Translations under genes and position numbers: made by a program | Source: an uncultured Blastococcus sp. | Lineage (GTDB): Bacteria > Actinomycetota > Actinomycetes > Mycobacteriales > Geodermatophilaceae | Reading direction: 5' to 3' | DNA length: 43,956 bases | NCBI GenBank assembly: GCA_902805535.1 | Contig: CADCTN010000053.1 | Location: 1-43,956 of the forward strand | Notes under the pieces: generated by a model | Told to the model about the DNA's origin: nothing | Database searches by the model: none | What the model saw: the letters and a program-made list of their open reading frames with translations, nothing else | Shown here: one piece after another, positions 1 to 6,832 of the stretch | Layout of the letters: the number at the start of each line of letters is the position of its first letter | Numbering within the stretch: position 1 is the stretch's first letter

Positions 1-112
1 CTCGAGGCCCACATCGACGCCATGAGGCGGCAGTGCGGCCGTCGATGCCCGATCAGCTCACGGCGATACCCGGCCGGCTCATTCCGGACGGCGTCGAGGA
101 CCGTGCACGCCC

Positions 113-970
113 TCAGGAGTCGCGGAGCGCGGCCGCCGAGCGGACGAGCGAGGCGACCTCCGGTGAGCTGATGCTCGACGGCCAGGCGATGACAGTGGTG
201 ATCGCCGGCGCGTCGACGACGGGCACCGCGACGTGCTCGGGCCACTGCCACGCACGGCTGGAGGCAGGGATCACGAGCAGCGTCCGGCCGAGCGCCACGA
301 GCTGGGCGAGCTGGGACTGGGTGTGTATCTCGGGCCCCGGCCCGTCCGGATAGGACCCGTCGAGCCGGGGCCAGCGCGCGATGGGCAGGCCGGGCACGTC
401 GCTGACCTCTGCCAGCGTCACCTGGTCGCGCGACGCGAGCGGATGCCTCGTCGGCACGATCGCGACCTGGCCCTCGGTGTGCAGGTCCTCGGTGTCGAAT
501 CCGGCCAGGTCGTCGACCGGCCGATGCATCAGTGCCACGTCGGCGCGCCCGTCGCGCAGCAGCCGTGCCTGCTCGCCGACCTCGCACAGCAGGACCTCGA
601 CCGGAGCCGCACCGGGATCGTCGGCGACCGCGTCCAGGAGCCGCTGCAGCAGCTCGTGGGACGCCCCGGCCTTCGTCACGAGCACCAGCGGTCGATCGGG
701 ATTCCCGGCGCGCCGGGTCCGGTGCGCGGCGGCCGCGACCGCGTCGAGGGCCACCCGGGACTCGCGGAGCAGGACCCGGCCGGCGTCGGTGAGCGCCGCG
801 CCACGGCGGTCCCGGTCCAGGAGCCGGACCCCGAGCCGGTGCTCCAGCCGGCTGATGGCACGGGAGAGCGGCGGCTGGGCGATCCCGAGCCGAGCGGCGG
901 CGCGGCCGAAGTGCAGCTCCTCGGCGACCGCGACGAAGTAGCGGAGCTCCCGGGTCTCCACATCGGTCAC
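113..970 (-). CDS. LysR family transcriptional regulator
   Basis: A 285-residue LysR-type regulator. The N-terminal winged helix-turn-helix is clear at residues 7-65 (ELRYFVAVAEELHFGRAAARL, then QPPLSRAISRLE and LTDAGR). The rest matches the periplasmic-binding-like effector domain, with length typical of the family. The GTG start leaves no obvious ribosome site. A TAGGGT hexamer ends 6 bases upstream, so a leaderless transcript is possible. It is divergent from the dehydrogenase at 1054, the usual arrangement of a LysR regulator and its target, and the 83-bp gap holds two overlapping inverted repeats. The inducer is unknown. Family assignment is secure; control of the dehydrogenase is inferred. 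Confidence 0.93.
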   Translation of the reverse strand: MTDVETRELRYFVAVAEELHFGRAAARLGIAQPPLSRAISRLEHRLGVRLLDRDRRGAALTDAGRVLLRESRVALDAVAAAAHRTRRAGNPDRPLVLVTKAGASHELLQRLLDAVADDPGAAPVEVLLCEVGEQARLLRDGRADVALMHRPVDDLAGFDTEDLHTEGQVAIVPTRHPLASRDQVTLAEVSDVPGLPIARWPRLDGSYPDGPGPEIHTQSQLAQLVALGRTLLVIPASSRAWQWPEHVAVPVVDAPAITTVIAWPSSISSPEVASLVRSAAALRDS

Positions 971-980
971 GCCGGGACCC

Positions 981-1006
981 TATCCGTCGGATACCTGCCG
1001 GGTATC
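981..1006. promoter_or_regulatory. Overlapping inverted repeats, likely LysR operator
   Basis: TATCC-GTC-GGATA (981-993) is a perfect inverted repeat that also fits the T-N11-A rule of LysR sites. It overlaps a second perfect repeat, GATACC-N5-GGTATC (990-1006). Both lie in the gap between the divergent regulator and dehydrogenase. Two overlapping sites would suit recognition and activation sites of a LysR tetramer. Binding itself is inferred. Confidence 0.6.
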
Positions 1007-1053
1007 ACAGCGAACTCGATCGGTCTTGGACGGGGCACGATTGCGCGCCGAGC

Positions 1054-1779
1054 ATGGAACTGGTGGACAACAGGGGAACGGCGCTGGTCACCGGCGCGAA
1101 CAAGGGCATCGGCTTCGCCATCGCACGAGATCTGGGGAAGCGGGGCTTCACGGTCGCCGTCGGCGCGCGCGACGACGTCCGGCGCGAGGAGGCCGTCGGG
1201 CGGCTTCGTGCGGAGGGCGTCGATGCGTTCGGCGTGGCGCTGGACGTGACCTCCGACGAGAGCGTCGCGGCCGCGGCGGAGTTCCTCGAGCAGCAGGCGG
1301 GCCGGCTCGACGTGCTGGTCAACAACGCGGGCATCGCCGGCCGGACCGAGGGCGGAGCACAGGACCCGACGACGCTCGACCTCGACGTCCTGCGCACCGT
1401 CCTCGGCACGAACGTGTTCGGCGTCGTCCGGGTGACCAACGCGATGCTGCCGCTGCTGCGCCGGGCCGCCTCACCGCGCGTCGTCAACATGTCGAGCAAC
1501 ATGGGCTCGCTGACCCTGCAGACCGGACCGGTCCTGGCCGCCTACGCGCCGTCGAAGTCGATGCTCAACAGCATCACCGCCCAGTACGCCCGCCGGCTCG
1601 CCGACACCGCGGTCATCGTGAACGCCGCCTGCCCGGGCTACGTCGCGACGGACTTCACCGGTTTCGCCGGGTCCCGCACGGCCGAGCAGGGTGCCGCCAT
1701 CGCGGTCCGGCTCGCCACGCTGCCCGACGACGGTCCGCGCGGCGGCTTCTTCGACGACGAGGGCGCCATCGCCTGGTGA
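1054..1779 (+). CDS. SDR family NAD(P)-dependent oxidoreductase
   Basis: A 241-residue classical short-chain dehydrogenase. It has the Rossmann glycine motif TGANKGIG near residue 14, NNAG near residue 90, an active-site serine in NMSSNMGS and the YAPSK catalytic Tyr/Lys pair. The C-terminal part is short and ends DDEGAIAW, as in plant carbonyl-reductase-like SDRs of bacteria. The substrate cannot be read from sequence. It is divergent from the LysR gene and probably its target. ATG was chosen because it begins just before the Rossmann strand; no strong ribosome site is visible. Confidence 0.9.
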   Translation: MELVDNRGTALVTGANKGIGFAIARDLGKRGFTVAVGARDDVRREEAVGRLRAEGVDAFGVALDVTSDESVAAAAEFLEQQAGRLDVLVNNAGIAGRTEGGAQDPTTLDLDVLRTVLGTNVFGVVRVTNAMLPLLRRAASPRVVNMSSNMGSLTLQTGPVLAAYAPSKSMLNSITAQYARRLADTAVIVNAACPGYVATDFTGFAGSRTAEQGAAIAVRLATLPDDGPRGGFFDDEGAIAW

Positions 1780-1810
1780 GCCCGGGTCGTTCCGCCCGCC
1801 GGGCGACGTC

Positions 1811-2449
1811 CTAGGTCCGCCAGGTGGGGGCGATGTCCCGGTAGTAGCGGCGGCCGAAGGTCTTCGCGAGCACGACGACGACCGGCGTGGGCACCGTCGT
1901 CCTCAGGAAGGCCCGGTGCTCGTCGCTCATCCCGTCGGTCAGCCAGGCGAAGAAGCGGCCGACCACTCCGAGCGGCTGACTGCGCAGCTTCTTCTCGACG
2001 GCCTTCCACTCCGGTGACTCCACGTGCGGCGTGAGCTGCGGCTCGAGCTCGTTCTCCTCGTGCTGGAGATGGCGCTCGACCACCTCGCGCGTCCGGACGA
2101 CGCTGGCCTGCGCGGCGGCGGCGTCGGCCGCCGAGCCGCTGCGCGCGACGGTGGTCATGGCGCCGGCGGTCTCCGTCAGCGCCTCGGCCATCGCGTGGTG
2201 CTCGCTGTCCATGGTCGCCAGCAGACCCTTGTCGACCCCGATGCGGCCCAGCATCGGGAAGACGTAGCTGTCCTCGCCCTCGTGGTGGTGGGTCAGCTCG
2301 GTGTGCAGGTTCGCGTACGCCCGCTCGAGCGCCTGGGCGCGGGCGGTGTCGCCGTCCCGCAGGTCCCCCAGCGCGGTCGACAGGCGGTTCAGATCGCGGC
2401 GCACGGCGGCGTGGATGACGCGGTTCATCGTGAGGCTCGGCGCGGTCAT
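1811..2449 (-). CDS. Hemerythrin domain-containing protein
   Basis: A 212-residue helical protein with the hemerythrin HHE pattern: an early His (about residue 13), a His-rich HHHEGED segment (about 54-60), an SEHHAMAE helix and a HLQHEENELEP helix. These supply His and carboxylate ligands for a di-iron site that could bind oxygen, NO or peroxide, or store iron. The C-terminal 50 residues (FFAWLTDGMSDEH onward) are common in actinobacterial members of this family. The frame is open further upstream, but MTAPSL at 2449 is where family similarity starts. MNRV at 2428 is an alternative. Neither has a good ribosome site. Confidence 0.85.
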   Translation of the reverse strand: MTAPSLTMNRVIHAAVRRDLNRLSTALGDLRDGDTARAQALERAYANLHTELTHHHEGEDSYVFPMLGRIGVDKGLLATMDSEHHAMAEALTETAGAMTTVARSGSAADAAAAQASVVRTREVVERHLQHEENELEPQLTPHVESPEWKAVEKKLRSQPLGVVGRFFAWLTDGMSDEHRAFLRTTVPTPVVVVLAKTFGRRYYRDIAPTWRT

Positions 2450-2502
2450 GCCCGGGGAGGGTAGCGACCGGGAGCCCGCCGCAGGCGCGTTCCCGTCGCG
2501 GT

Positions 2503-2516
2503 CGCTCCCGGGAGCG
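2503..2516. repeat. Perfect 14-bp palindrome
   Basis: CGCTCCCGGGAGCG lies between the hemerythrin start and the stop of the next minus-strand gene. It has no loop, so it is a poor terminator and could equally be a protein site. In GC-rich DNA such short palindromes also arise by chance. Confidence 0.35.
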
Positions 2517-2543
2517 CAAGGAACGCCCCGAGGGCGGAGCGGC

Positions 2544-3281
2544 CTAGCGTGGGATCGCGTTGAACGCGGCCTCCGTCGCCTCGCGCACCGCACGCTCGAG
2601 GGGCCGCAGGGCCTCGTCGCGGGCGGCCGCCTGGGCGTGGTTCACGGCGGCGCCGGGCGCGTCGGCCATCGCCAGGTCGAGCACCTTGCCCAGCCGTTGC
2701 GCCCGGCCGAGCACCGAGAGCGCGAGCGGGTCGTGGTCGGCGGGCAGCCCGGGCGCGGTCGTCGTCCTCGCCAGGCCGGTCAGGAGCGCCGGCACCTCCG
2801 GGTTCCACCGGGCGAGGTCGAGGCCGGCCAGCGCGCGGGCGGTGTCGCCGACGGCCAGGTCGAGGGCGCCGGAGACGGCCCGCAGGTTCCCCTCCGGGGG
2901 AGGCGGCAGCGGGGGGACGCCGTCCAGCTGGGACGCCGTCCACTGCACCACCTCCGGGCCCAGCGCCGCCGGCACCAGCACCAGGTGCTCACCCACGGCC
3001 GCCTGCCCGCTCTCCAGGGCCAGCGGCGCCAGCCCGGGTGCCCGTGGCAGGCCACGGACGTCACCGGCGACGGGCAGGACCAAACGGAACCGTCGTTCGC
3101 CGAGCCGGCGCAGCTCGGTCAGCGCGCGGCCGAGCGACACGGCCTCGTCGGTGCCCGGCAGGCCGGCGACCCGGTGTGCGCTCTGGCCCAGGATCCCGTC
3201 GAGTGCGTCGTCGTAGGAGGCGCGGCCGGCGAGCCAGGCGGTGACCCAGACCGCGAACCGGCCGGCAGGGAAGTCGAGCAC
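2544..3281 (-). CDS. Conserved-looking protein of unknown function
   Basis: A 245-residue protein that I do not recognise. It is Leu/Ala-rich and soluble, without signal peptide or membrane helices. It has a proline stretch (VPPLPPPPEG, about residues 120-129) that separates an N-terminal alpha/beta-looking half from an all-helical C-terminal half. The N-terminus (LDFPAGRFAVWVTAWLAGRASYDDALDGI) looks like a real domain start. GTG is the start; a TAGCCT hexamer 6 bases upstream would allow a leaderless transcript. Codon use is like its neighbours. It sits 94 bp upstream of the hemerythrin gene on the same strand and could be co-transcribed. Confidence 0.7.
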   Translation of the reverse strand: MLDFPAGRFAVWVTAWLAGRASYDDALDGILGQSAHRVAGLPGTDEAVSLGRALTELRRLGERRFRLVLPVAGDVRGLPRAPGLAPLALESGQAAVGEHLVLVPAALGPEVVQWTASQLDGVPPLPPPPEGNLRAVSGALDLAVGDTARALAGLDLARWNPEVPALLTGLARTTTAPGLPADHDPLALSVLGRAQRLGKVLDLAMADAPGAAVNHAQAAARDEALRPLERAVREATEAAFNAIPR

Positions 3282-3408
3282 CGGGTGAGGCTACGGCGCG
3301 GGGCCCGGTCGACCGGCCGAAGGCCTCCGGTGCCCCGTTCGGTCACAGGTCGGCGTCACCCGGCGGAACCAGGCGCACGGCGAGCACCGGTTCTGGGAGA
3401 CTCCGGCC

Positions 3409-3846
3409 ATGGCTGCGTGGTTGCTCTGGCTCATCGCCGCGGGCCTGTTCGCGACCGGCGAGGTCGTCAGCCTGGATCTGGTCCTGCTCATGTTCGCCGG
3501 CGGCGCCCTGGGCGGCATGACCGTCGCCTTGCTCGGCGGAGCCACGGTCCTGCAGCTCCTCGCGTTCATCGCGGTCTCCGGCGTGCTGCTCGCGCTGGTC
3601 CGCCCGATCGCCACCAGGCATCTCACCGACCGGACCCCGCTCCAGCTCGACGGCGTCGACACCCTCATCGGGCGCACCGCCAAGGTGACCCAGGACGTGG
3701 ACTCCTCGGGCGGGCGGATCCGGATGGGCGCCGACGAGTGGACCGCCCGCAGCCAGCACAACGGCGAGTCGTTCGCCGTGGGCGAGACCGTCCGCATCCT
3801 CCAGGTCGAGGGCGCCACCGCCGTCGTCGGCGACGCACTGGAGTGA
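3409..3846 (+). CDS. NfeD family membrane protein
   Basis: A 145-residue protein with two or three hydrophobic segments (about residues 1-65), followed by a soluble OB-fold domain with the NfeD signature (LIGRTAKVTQDV, then GADEWTARS and GETVRILQVEG). Proteins of this type partner SPFH/stomatin proteins in membrane microdomains. The next gene is exactly such a protein, 77 bp downstream. This short form lacks the serine-protease part of long NfeD proteins. Family assignment and pairing are well supported; the physiological role is not known. Confidence 0.92.
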   Translation: MAAWLLWLIAAGLFATGEVVSLDLVLLMFAGGALGGMTVALLGGATVLQLLAFIAVSGVLLALVRPIATRHLTDRTPLQLDGVDTLIGRTAKVTQDVDSSGGRIRMGADEWTARSQHNGESFAVGETVRILQVEGATAVVGDALE

Positions 3847-3923
3847 ACGACGCACCCGGCCGCTGACCCCGACCCATCCAGCGGGAGAGGATCGGCCGTG
3901 ACCCCCGACGAAGGGAGCGCACC

Positions 3924-5150
3924 ATGGAACCAGCACTCATCGCACTGATCGTGATCGCCCTGCTGGTGATCGTCGTGATCGCCAAGAGCGTGACCATCGT
4001 GCCGCAGGCCCAGGCCAAGGTCGTCGAGCGGCTGGGCCGGTACAGCCGGACCCTCTCGCCCGGCCTGTCGATCCTGGTGCCGTTCATCGACCGCGTCCGC
4101 GCGACCATCGACCTGCGCGAGCAGGTCATCTCCTTCCCGCCCCAGCCGGTCATCACCGCCGACAACCTGCAGGTCGGCATCGACACCGTCCTCTACTTCC
4201 AGGTGACCGACCCGCGGTTGGCCGTCTACGGGATCGCGAACTACATCACCGGCATGGAGCAGTTGACCACCACGACCCTGCGCAACGTCGTGGGTGGGCT
4301 GAACCTCGAGGGCGCGCTGACCGGGCGCGACGGGATCAACAGCCAGCTGCGCGACGTCCTCGACGGCACCACCGGCCCCTGGGGCCTGCGGGTCGCACGG
4401 GTGGAGATCAAGGCGATCGACCCGCCGGCGTCCATCCAGGACTCGATGGAGAAGCAGATGCGCGCCGACCGCGACAAGCGCGCGATCATCCTCACCGCCG
4501 AGGGTGCCCGGCAGTCGGCCATCACCACGGCCGAGGGGCAGAAGGCGGCGGCGATCCTGTCGGCCGAGGGCAAGAAGCAGGCGGCCATCCTCGAGGCCGA
4601 GGCCGAGCGGCAGAGCCGGATCCTGCGCGCCGAGGGCGAGCGCGCGGCGCTCTTCCTGCAGGCGCAGGGGCAGGCGAAGTCGATCGAGACGGTCTTCCAG
4701 GCCATCCACGACGGCAAGCCCGACCAGGGCCTGCTGGCCTACCAGTACCTGCAGACGCTGCCGCAGATCGCGCAGGGCGACGCCAACAAGATGTGGATCG
4801 TCCCGAGCGAGTTCAGCAAGGCGCTGGAGGGGCTGGCCAACCTCGGCGGTGCCGAGGGCGGGAAGTCCTGGATGGACGTCGCGCCGACCGGCAACGGCGG
4901 CTCCGGTCCCAAGGACGGCGGGCTGGACACCACCAGCTGGTTCGAGTCGCAGCTGCCGCCGGCCGCGGAGCAGCCCGAGGCGAAGATCGAGCTCTCGAGC
5001 ATCACCGACACCGAACCCGTCGTGCCGTCGCCGGAGGTCCCGAAGCCTCCGTCGCTGAGCCAGGCGAAGAGCGACGTCCGCGGGATCGGCTCGGGCCGGG
5101 AGGCCGACGACAACGGGGTCCCGCCGGGGGCTGACCGCTCTAGTCCTTGA
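3924..5150 (+). CDS. SPFH/band 7 (stomatin-like) protein
   Basis: A 408-residue stomatin/QmcA-like protein. An N-terminal membrane helix (residues 3-24) is followed by the SPFH domain (VPQAQAKVVERLGRYSRTLSPG, then LREQVISFPPQPVITADN and AIDPPASIQDSMEKQM). A coiled coil rich in AEGxxxxAI repeats follows (about 190-250), then a Pro/acidic disordered tail. Together with NfeD upstream it probably forms an oligomeric scaffold at the inner face of the membrane. GAAGGGAG ahead of the ATG is a reasonable ribosome site. Its stop overlaps the stop of the convergent sigF gene by 11 bp. Confidence 0.93.
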   Translation: MEPALIALIVIALLVIVVIAKSVTIVPQAQAKVVERLGRYSRTLSPGLSILVPFIDRVRATIDLREQVISFPPQPVITADNLQVGIDTVLYFQVTDPRLAVYGIANYITGMEQLTTTTLRNVVGGLNLEGALTGRDGINSQLRDVLDGTTGPWGLRVARVEIKAIDPPASIQDSMEKQMRADRDKRAIILTAEGARQSAITTAEGQKAAAILSAEGKKQAAILEAEAERQSRILRAEGERAALFLQAQGQAKSIETVFQAIHDGKPDQGLLAYQYLQTLPQIAQGDANKMWIVPSEFSKALEGLANLGGAEGGKSWMDVAPTGNGGSGPKDGGLDTTSWFESQLPPAAEQPEAKIELSSITDTEPVVPSPEVPKPPSLSQAKSDVRGIGSGREADDNGVPPGADRSSP

Positions 5151-6111
5151 GCAGGCCCTCGCGGAGCTTGGCCAGCGTCTGGCTGAGCAGCCGGGAGACG
5201 TGCATCTGCGAGATGCCGATGTCCGCGGCGATCTGCGACTGCGTCATGTTGCCGAAGAACCGCAGGATCAGGATGCGGCGCTCGCGGGCCGGGATGGTGG
5301 CCAGCAGGGGCTGCAGCGACTCGCGGTACTCGACGCCCTCGAGCGCGGCGTCCTCCTCGCCCAGCGTCGCGGCCAGGGTGGGGGAGTCGTCCTCGCCGGA
5401 GAGCCGCTCGTCCAGCGAGCTGCTCCGGTAGGCGTTGGCGACGGCCAGGCCCTCGAGCACCTCGGCGCGCGGGATGCCCAGGTGCTCGGCCAGCTCCGAC
5501 GGCGTCGGCGCCCGCCCGTTCTTCTGCGCCAGCTCGCCGACGGCGGCGTTGAGCGACAGGTGCAGCTCCTGCAGCCGGCGCGGGACCCGTACCGACCAGC
5601 CCTGGTCGCGGAAGTGCCGCTTGATCTCGCCGGTGATCGTCGGGACGGCGAAGGACAGGAACTCGACCCCGCGGGTCGGGTCGAAGCGGTCGATGGCCGC
5701 GATGAGGCCGAGCGTGCCCACCTGCAACAGGTCGTCGAACGGCTCGCCGCGGTTGCTGAACCGCCGCGCGAAGTGACGGACCAGCGGAAGGTGCTCCTCC
5801 ACGAGGATCTCGCGCAGCCGCTCGCGGCGCGGGTCGTCCTTCTCCAGCGTCGCCAGCTCTGCGAACAACGGCGCGGTCCGCTCGGCCCGCCGCCGGTTGT
5901 CCGACATGGGCGCGGGCGTGACCTCCGGGGCCGGTGCCTCCGCCCCCACCAGCTCCGGGTCGGGCACCGTCTCCGGGTCGGTCGGCTCGGGTGCGGTGAT
6001 GCTGTCCTCCGCGGGCGCAGGCTCGACGGGAGGAAGCGGATCCTGCGACCTCTGGTCGGGCACCGGGACCTCCACGACGGGGTTCTCGTCGGTCGAGGGC
6101 GACCGGGTCAC
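5140..6111 (-). CDS. sigF: SigB/SigF/SigG family RNA polymerase sigma factor
   Basis: A 323-residue stress/sporulation-type sigma-70 factor. Region 2 is visible at EEHLPLVRHFARRF and FDDLLQVGTLGLIAAIDRFDP, region 3 at LQELHLSLNAAVGELAQ, and the region 4 helix-turn-helix at MTQSQIAADIGISQMHVSRLLS. The GTG start overlaps the stop of rsbW by 4 bp (GTGA), the classical coupling of anti-sigma and sigma genes. This adds about 68 acidic, proline-rich residues before the conserved part. An internal ATG at 5907 (MSDNRR) would give a family-length protein of about 255 residues, so the true start is uncertain. It is probably autoregulated from the promoter at 6731-6757. Confidence 0.93.
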   Translation of the reverse strand: MTRSPSTDENPVVEVPVPDQRSQDPLPPVEPAPAEDSITAPEPTDPETVPDPELVGAEAPAPEVTPAPMSDNRRRAERTAPLFAELATLEKDDPRRERLREILVEEHLPLVRHFARRFSNRGEPFDDLLQVGTLGLIAAIDRFDPTRGVEFLSFAVPTITGEIKRHFRDQGWSVRVPRRLQELHLSLNAAVGELAQKNGRAPTPSELAEHLGIPRAEVLEGLAVANAYRSSSLDERLSGEDDSPTLAATLGEEDAALEGVEYRESLQPLLATIPARERRILILRFFGNMTQSQIAADIGISQMHVSRLLSQTLAKLREGLLKD

Positions 6112-6605
6112 GGGGCGACCGAGACGTTCTGGCCGGCTCCGCTTCCCACCTCGGACGGGTGCTGGCCGGGCAGGTACTTGTCCATCGCGATGAGGCCGAC
6201 GGACGTGGCGTTCCCGTTCCCGCCCGGGACGACGTCCTGCGTGGAGCGCCGGGCATCCACGTAGTCGACGAGGGTGGCGAGGATCGCCCAGCCGAAGCCG
6301 TCGCGCGGAACCTCGACGCCCTCGGCGGTGGGCACCCAGGCCTCGATGTGCAGGCCGGCGCGGGTGGTCTCGAAGATGACGGTCAGCGGGGCGTCGGGGG
6401 AGCCGATCTGGCTGAGCGTCGCGCACGCCTCGTCGACGGCGAGGCGGAGGTCCTCGACGGCGTCCAGGTCGTAGTCCATCCGGATCGCGAGGTCACCGGC
6501 CATCGCCCGCACCGCCGGCAGCTGGGTCGCGGTGGTGGGCACCCGCAGCTCCAGCCGTTCTCCCCGTCGTCCGTCCTGCGCGAGCGCGCCCCTCGAGTCG
6601 ACCAT
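6108..6605 (-). CDS. rsbW: Anti-sigma factor, RsbW/UsfX type
   Basis: A 165-residue GHKL-fold anti-sigma factor that should bind and hold the SigF encoded just downstream. The helix LDAVEDLRLAVDEACATL corresponds to the N-box region, and FGWAILATLVDYVD matches the C-terminal helix seen in mycobacterial UsfX. The Asn that normally coordinates magnesium, four residues after the N-box Glu, is Thr here. No canonical glycine-rich ATP-lid box is visible. As far as I recall, UsfX also departs from the RsbW consensus here, so kinase activity should not be assumed. Release of SigF would come from the STAS proteins nearby. Confidence 0.88.
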   Translation of the reverse strand: MVDSRGALAQDGRRGERLELRVPTTATQLPAVRAMAGDLAIRMDYDLDAVEDLRLAVDEACATLSQIGSPDAPLTVIFETTRAGLHIEAWVPTAEGVEVPRDGFGWAILATLVDYVDARRSTQDVVPGGNGNATSVGLIAMDKYLPGQHPSEVGSGAGQNVSVAP

Positions 6606-6730
6606 CCGTCGTCCGCTCCTTCGCTCGCTGCGCGCCCGTACGACGGGGCGCCGCGGTCAATCCTGCCGGGTCCGGCCGTGCCTCATGAGCACTGCGGCGG
6701 ACGTGCTGGGCTGTCGCCAACCGGCGGAAG

Positions 6731-6757
6731 CTACCCGTCGGTGGCCGCCATCGAAAC
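6731..6757 (-). promoter_or_regulatory. SigF/SigB-type promoter of rsbW-sigF
   Basis: On the minus strand GTTT (6757-6754) and GGGTAG (6736-6731) are separated by 17 bases. This matches the GTTT-N15-17-GGGTA pattern of SigB/SigF promoters. Transcription would start near 6724, about 120 bases before the rsbW ATG. A SigF-dependent promoter here would make the operon self-amplifying, as in Bacillus sigB and Mycobacterium usfX-sigF. Confidence 0.72.
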
Positions 6758-6794
6758 GTGGCGATCGCCAAGCGACCCCCGAGGTGGCACCGCG

Positions 6795-6820
6795 GTTGCC
6801 GAGACCCTTCCGCTGGTATT
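6795..6820 (+). promoter_or_regulatory. Weak SigF-like promoter of the PAS-phosphatase gene
   Basis: GTTG (6795-6798) and GGTATT (6815-6820), 16 bases apart, resemble a SigF promoter. The second element ends 12 bases before the ATG at 6833, which would give a leaderless or nearly leaderless message. The match is partial. It lies back to back with the stronger rsbW promoter. Confidence 0.35.
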
Positions 6821-6832
6821 GGCTGGCCCGAG

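Noticed and set aside
1-112. Possible end of an upstream gene before the LysR gene
   Set aside because: Plus-strand frame 1 starts LEAHIDAMRRQ, which could be a coiled tail, but it runs on without a stop into the LysR region, and the minus-strand ATG at 23 has no ribosome site. Too short to call.
1000-1005. GGGTAT upstream of the SDR gene as a SigF -10 element
   Set aside because: No GTTT-like element at the right distance; the bases are better explained as part of the LysR-type repeat.
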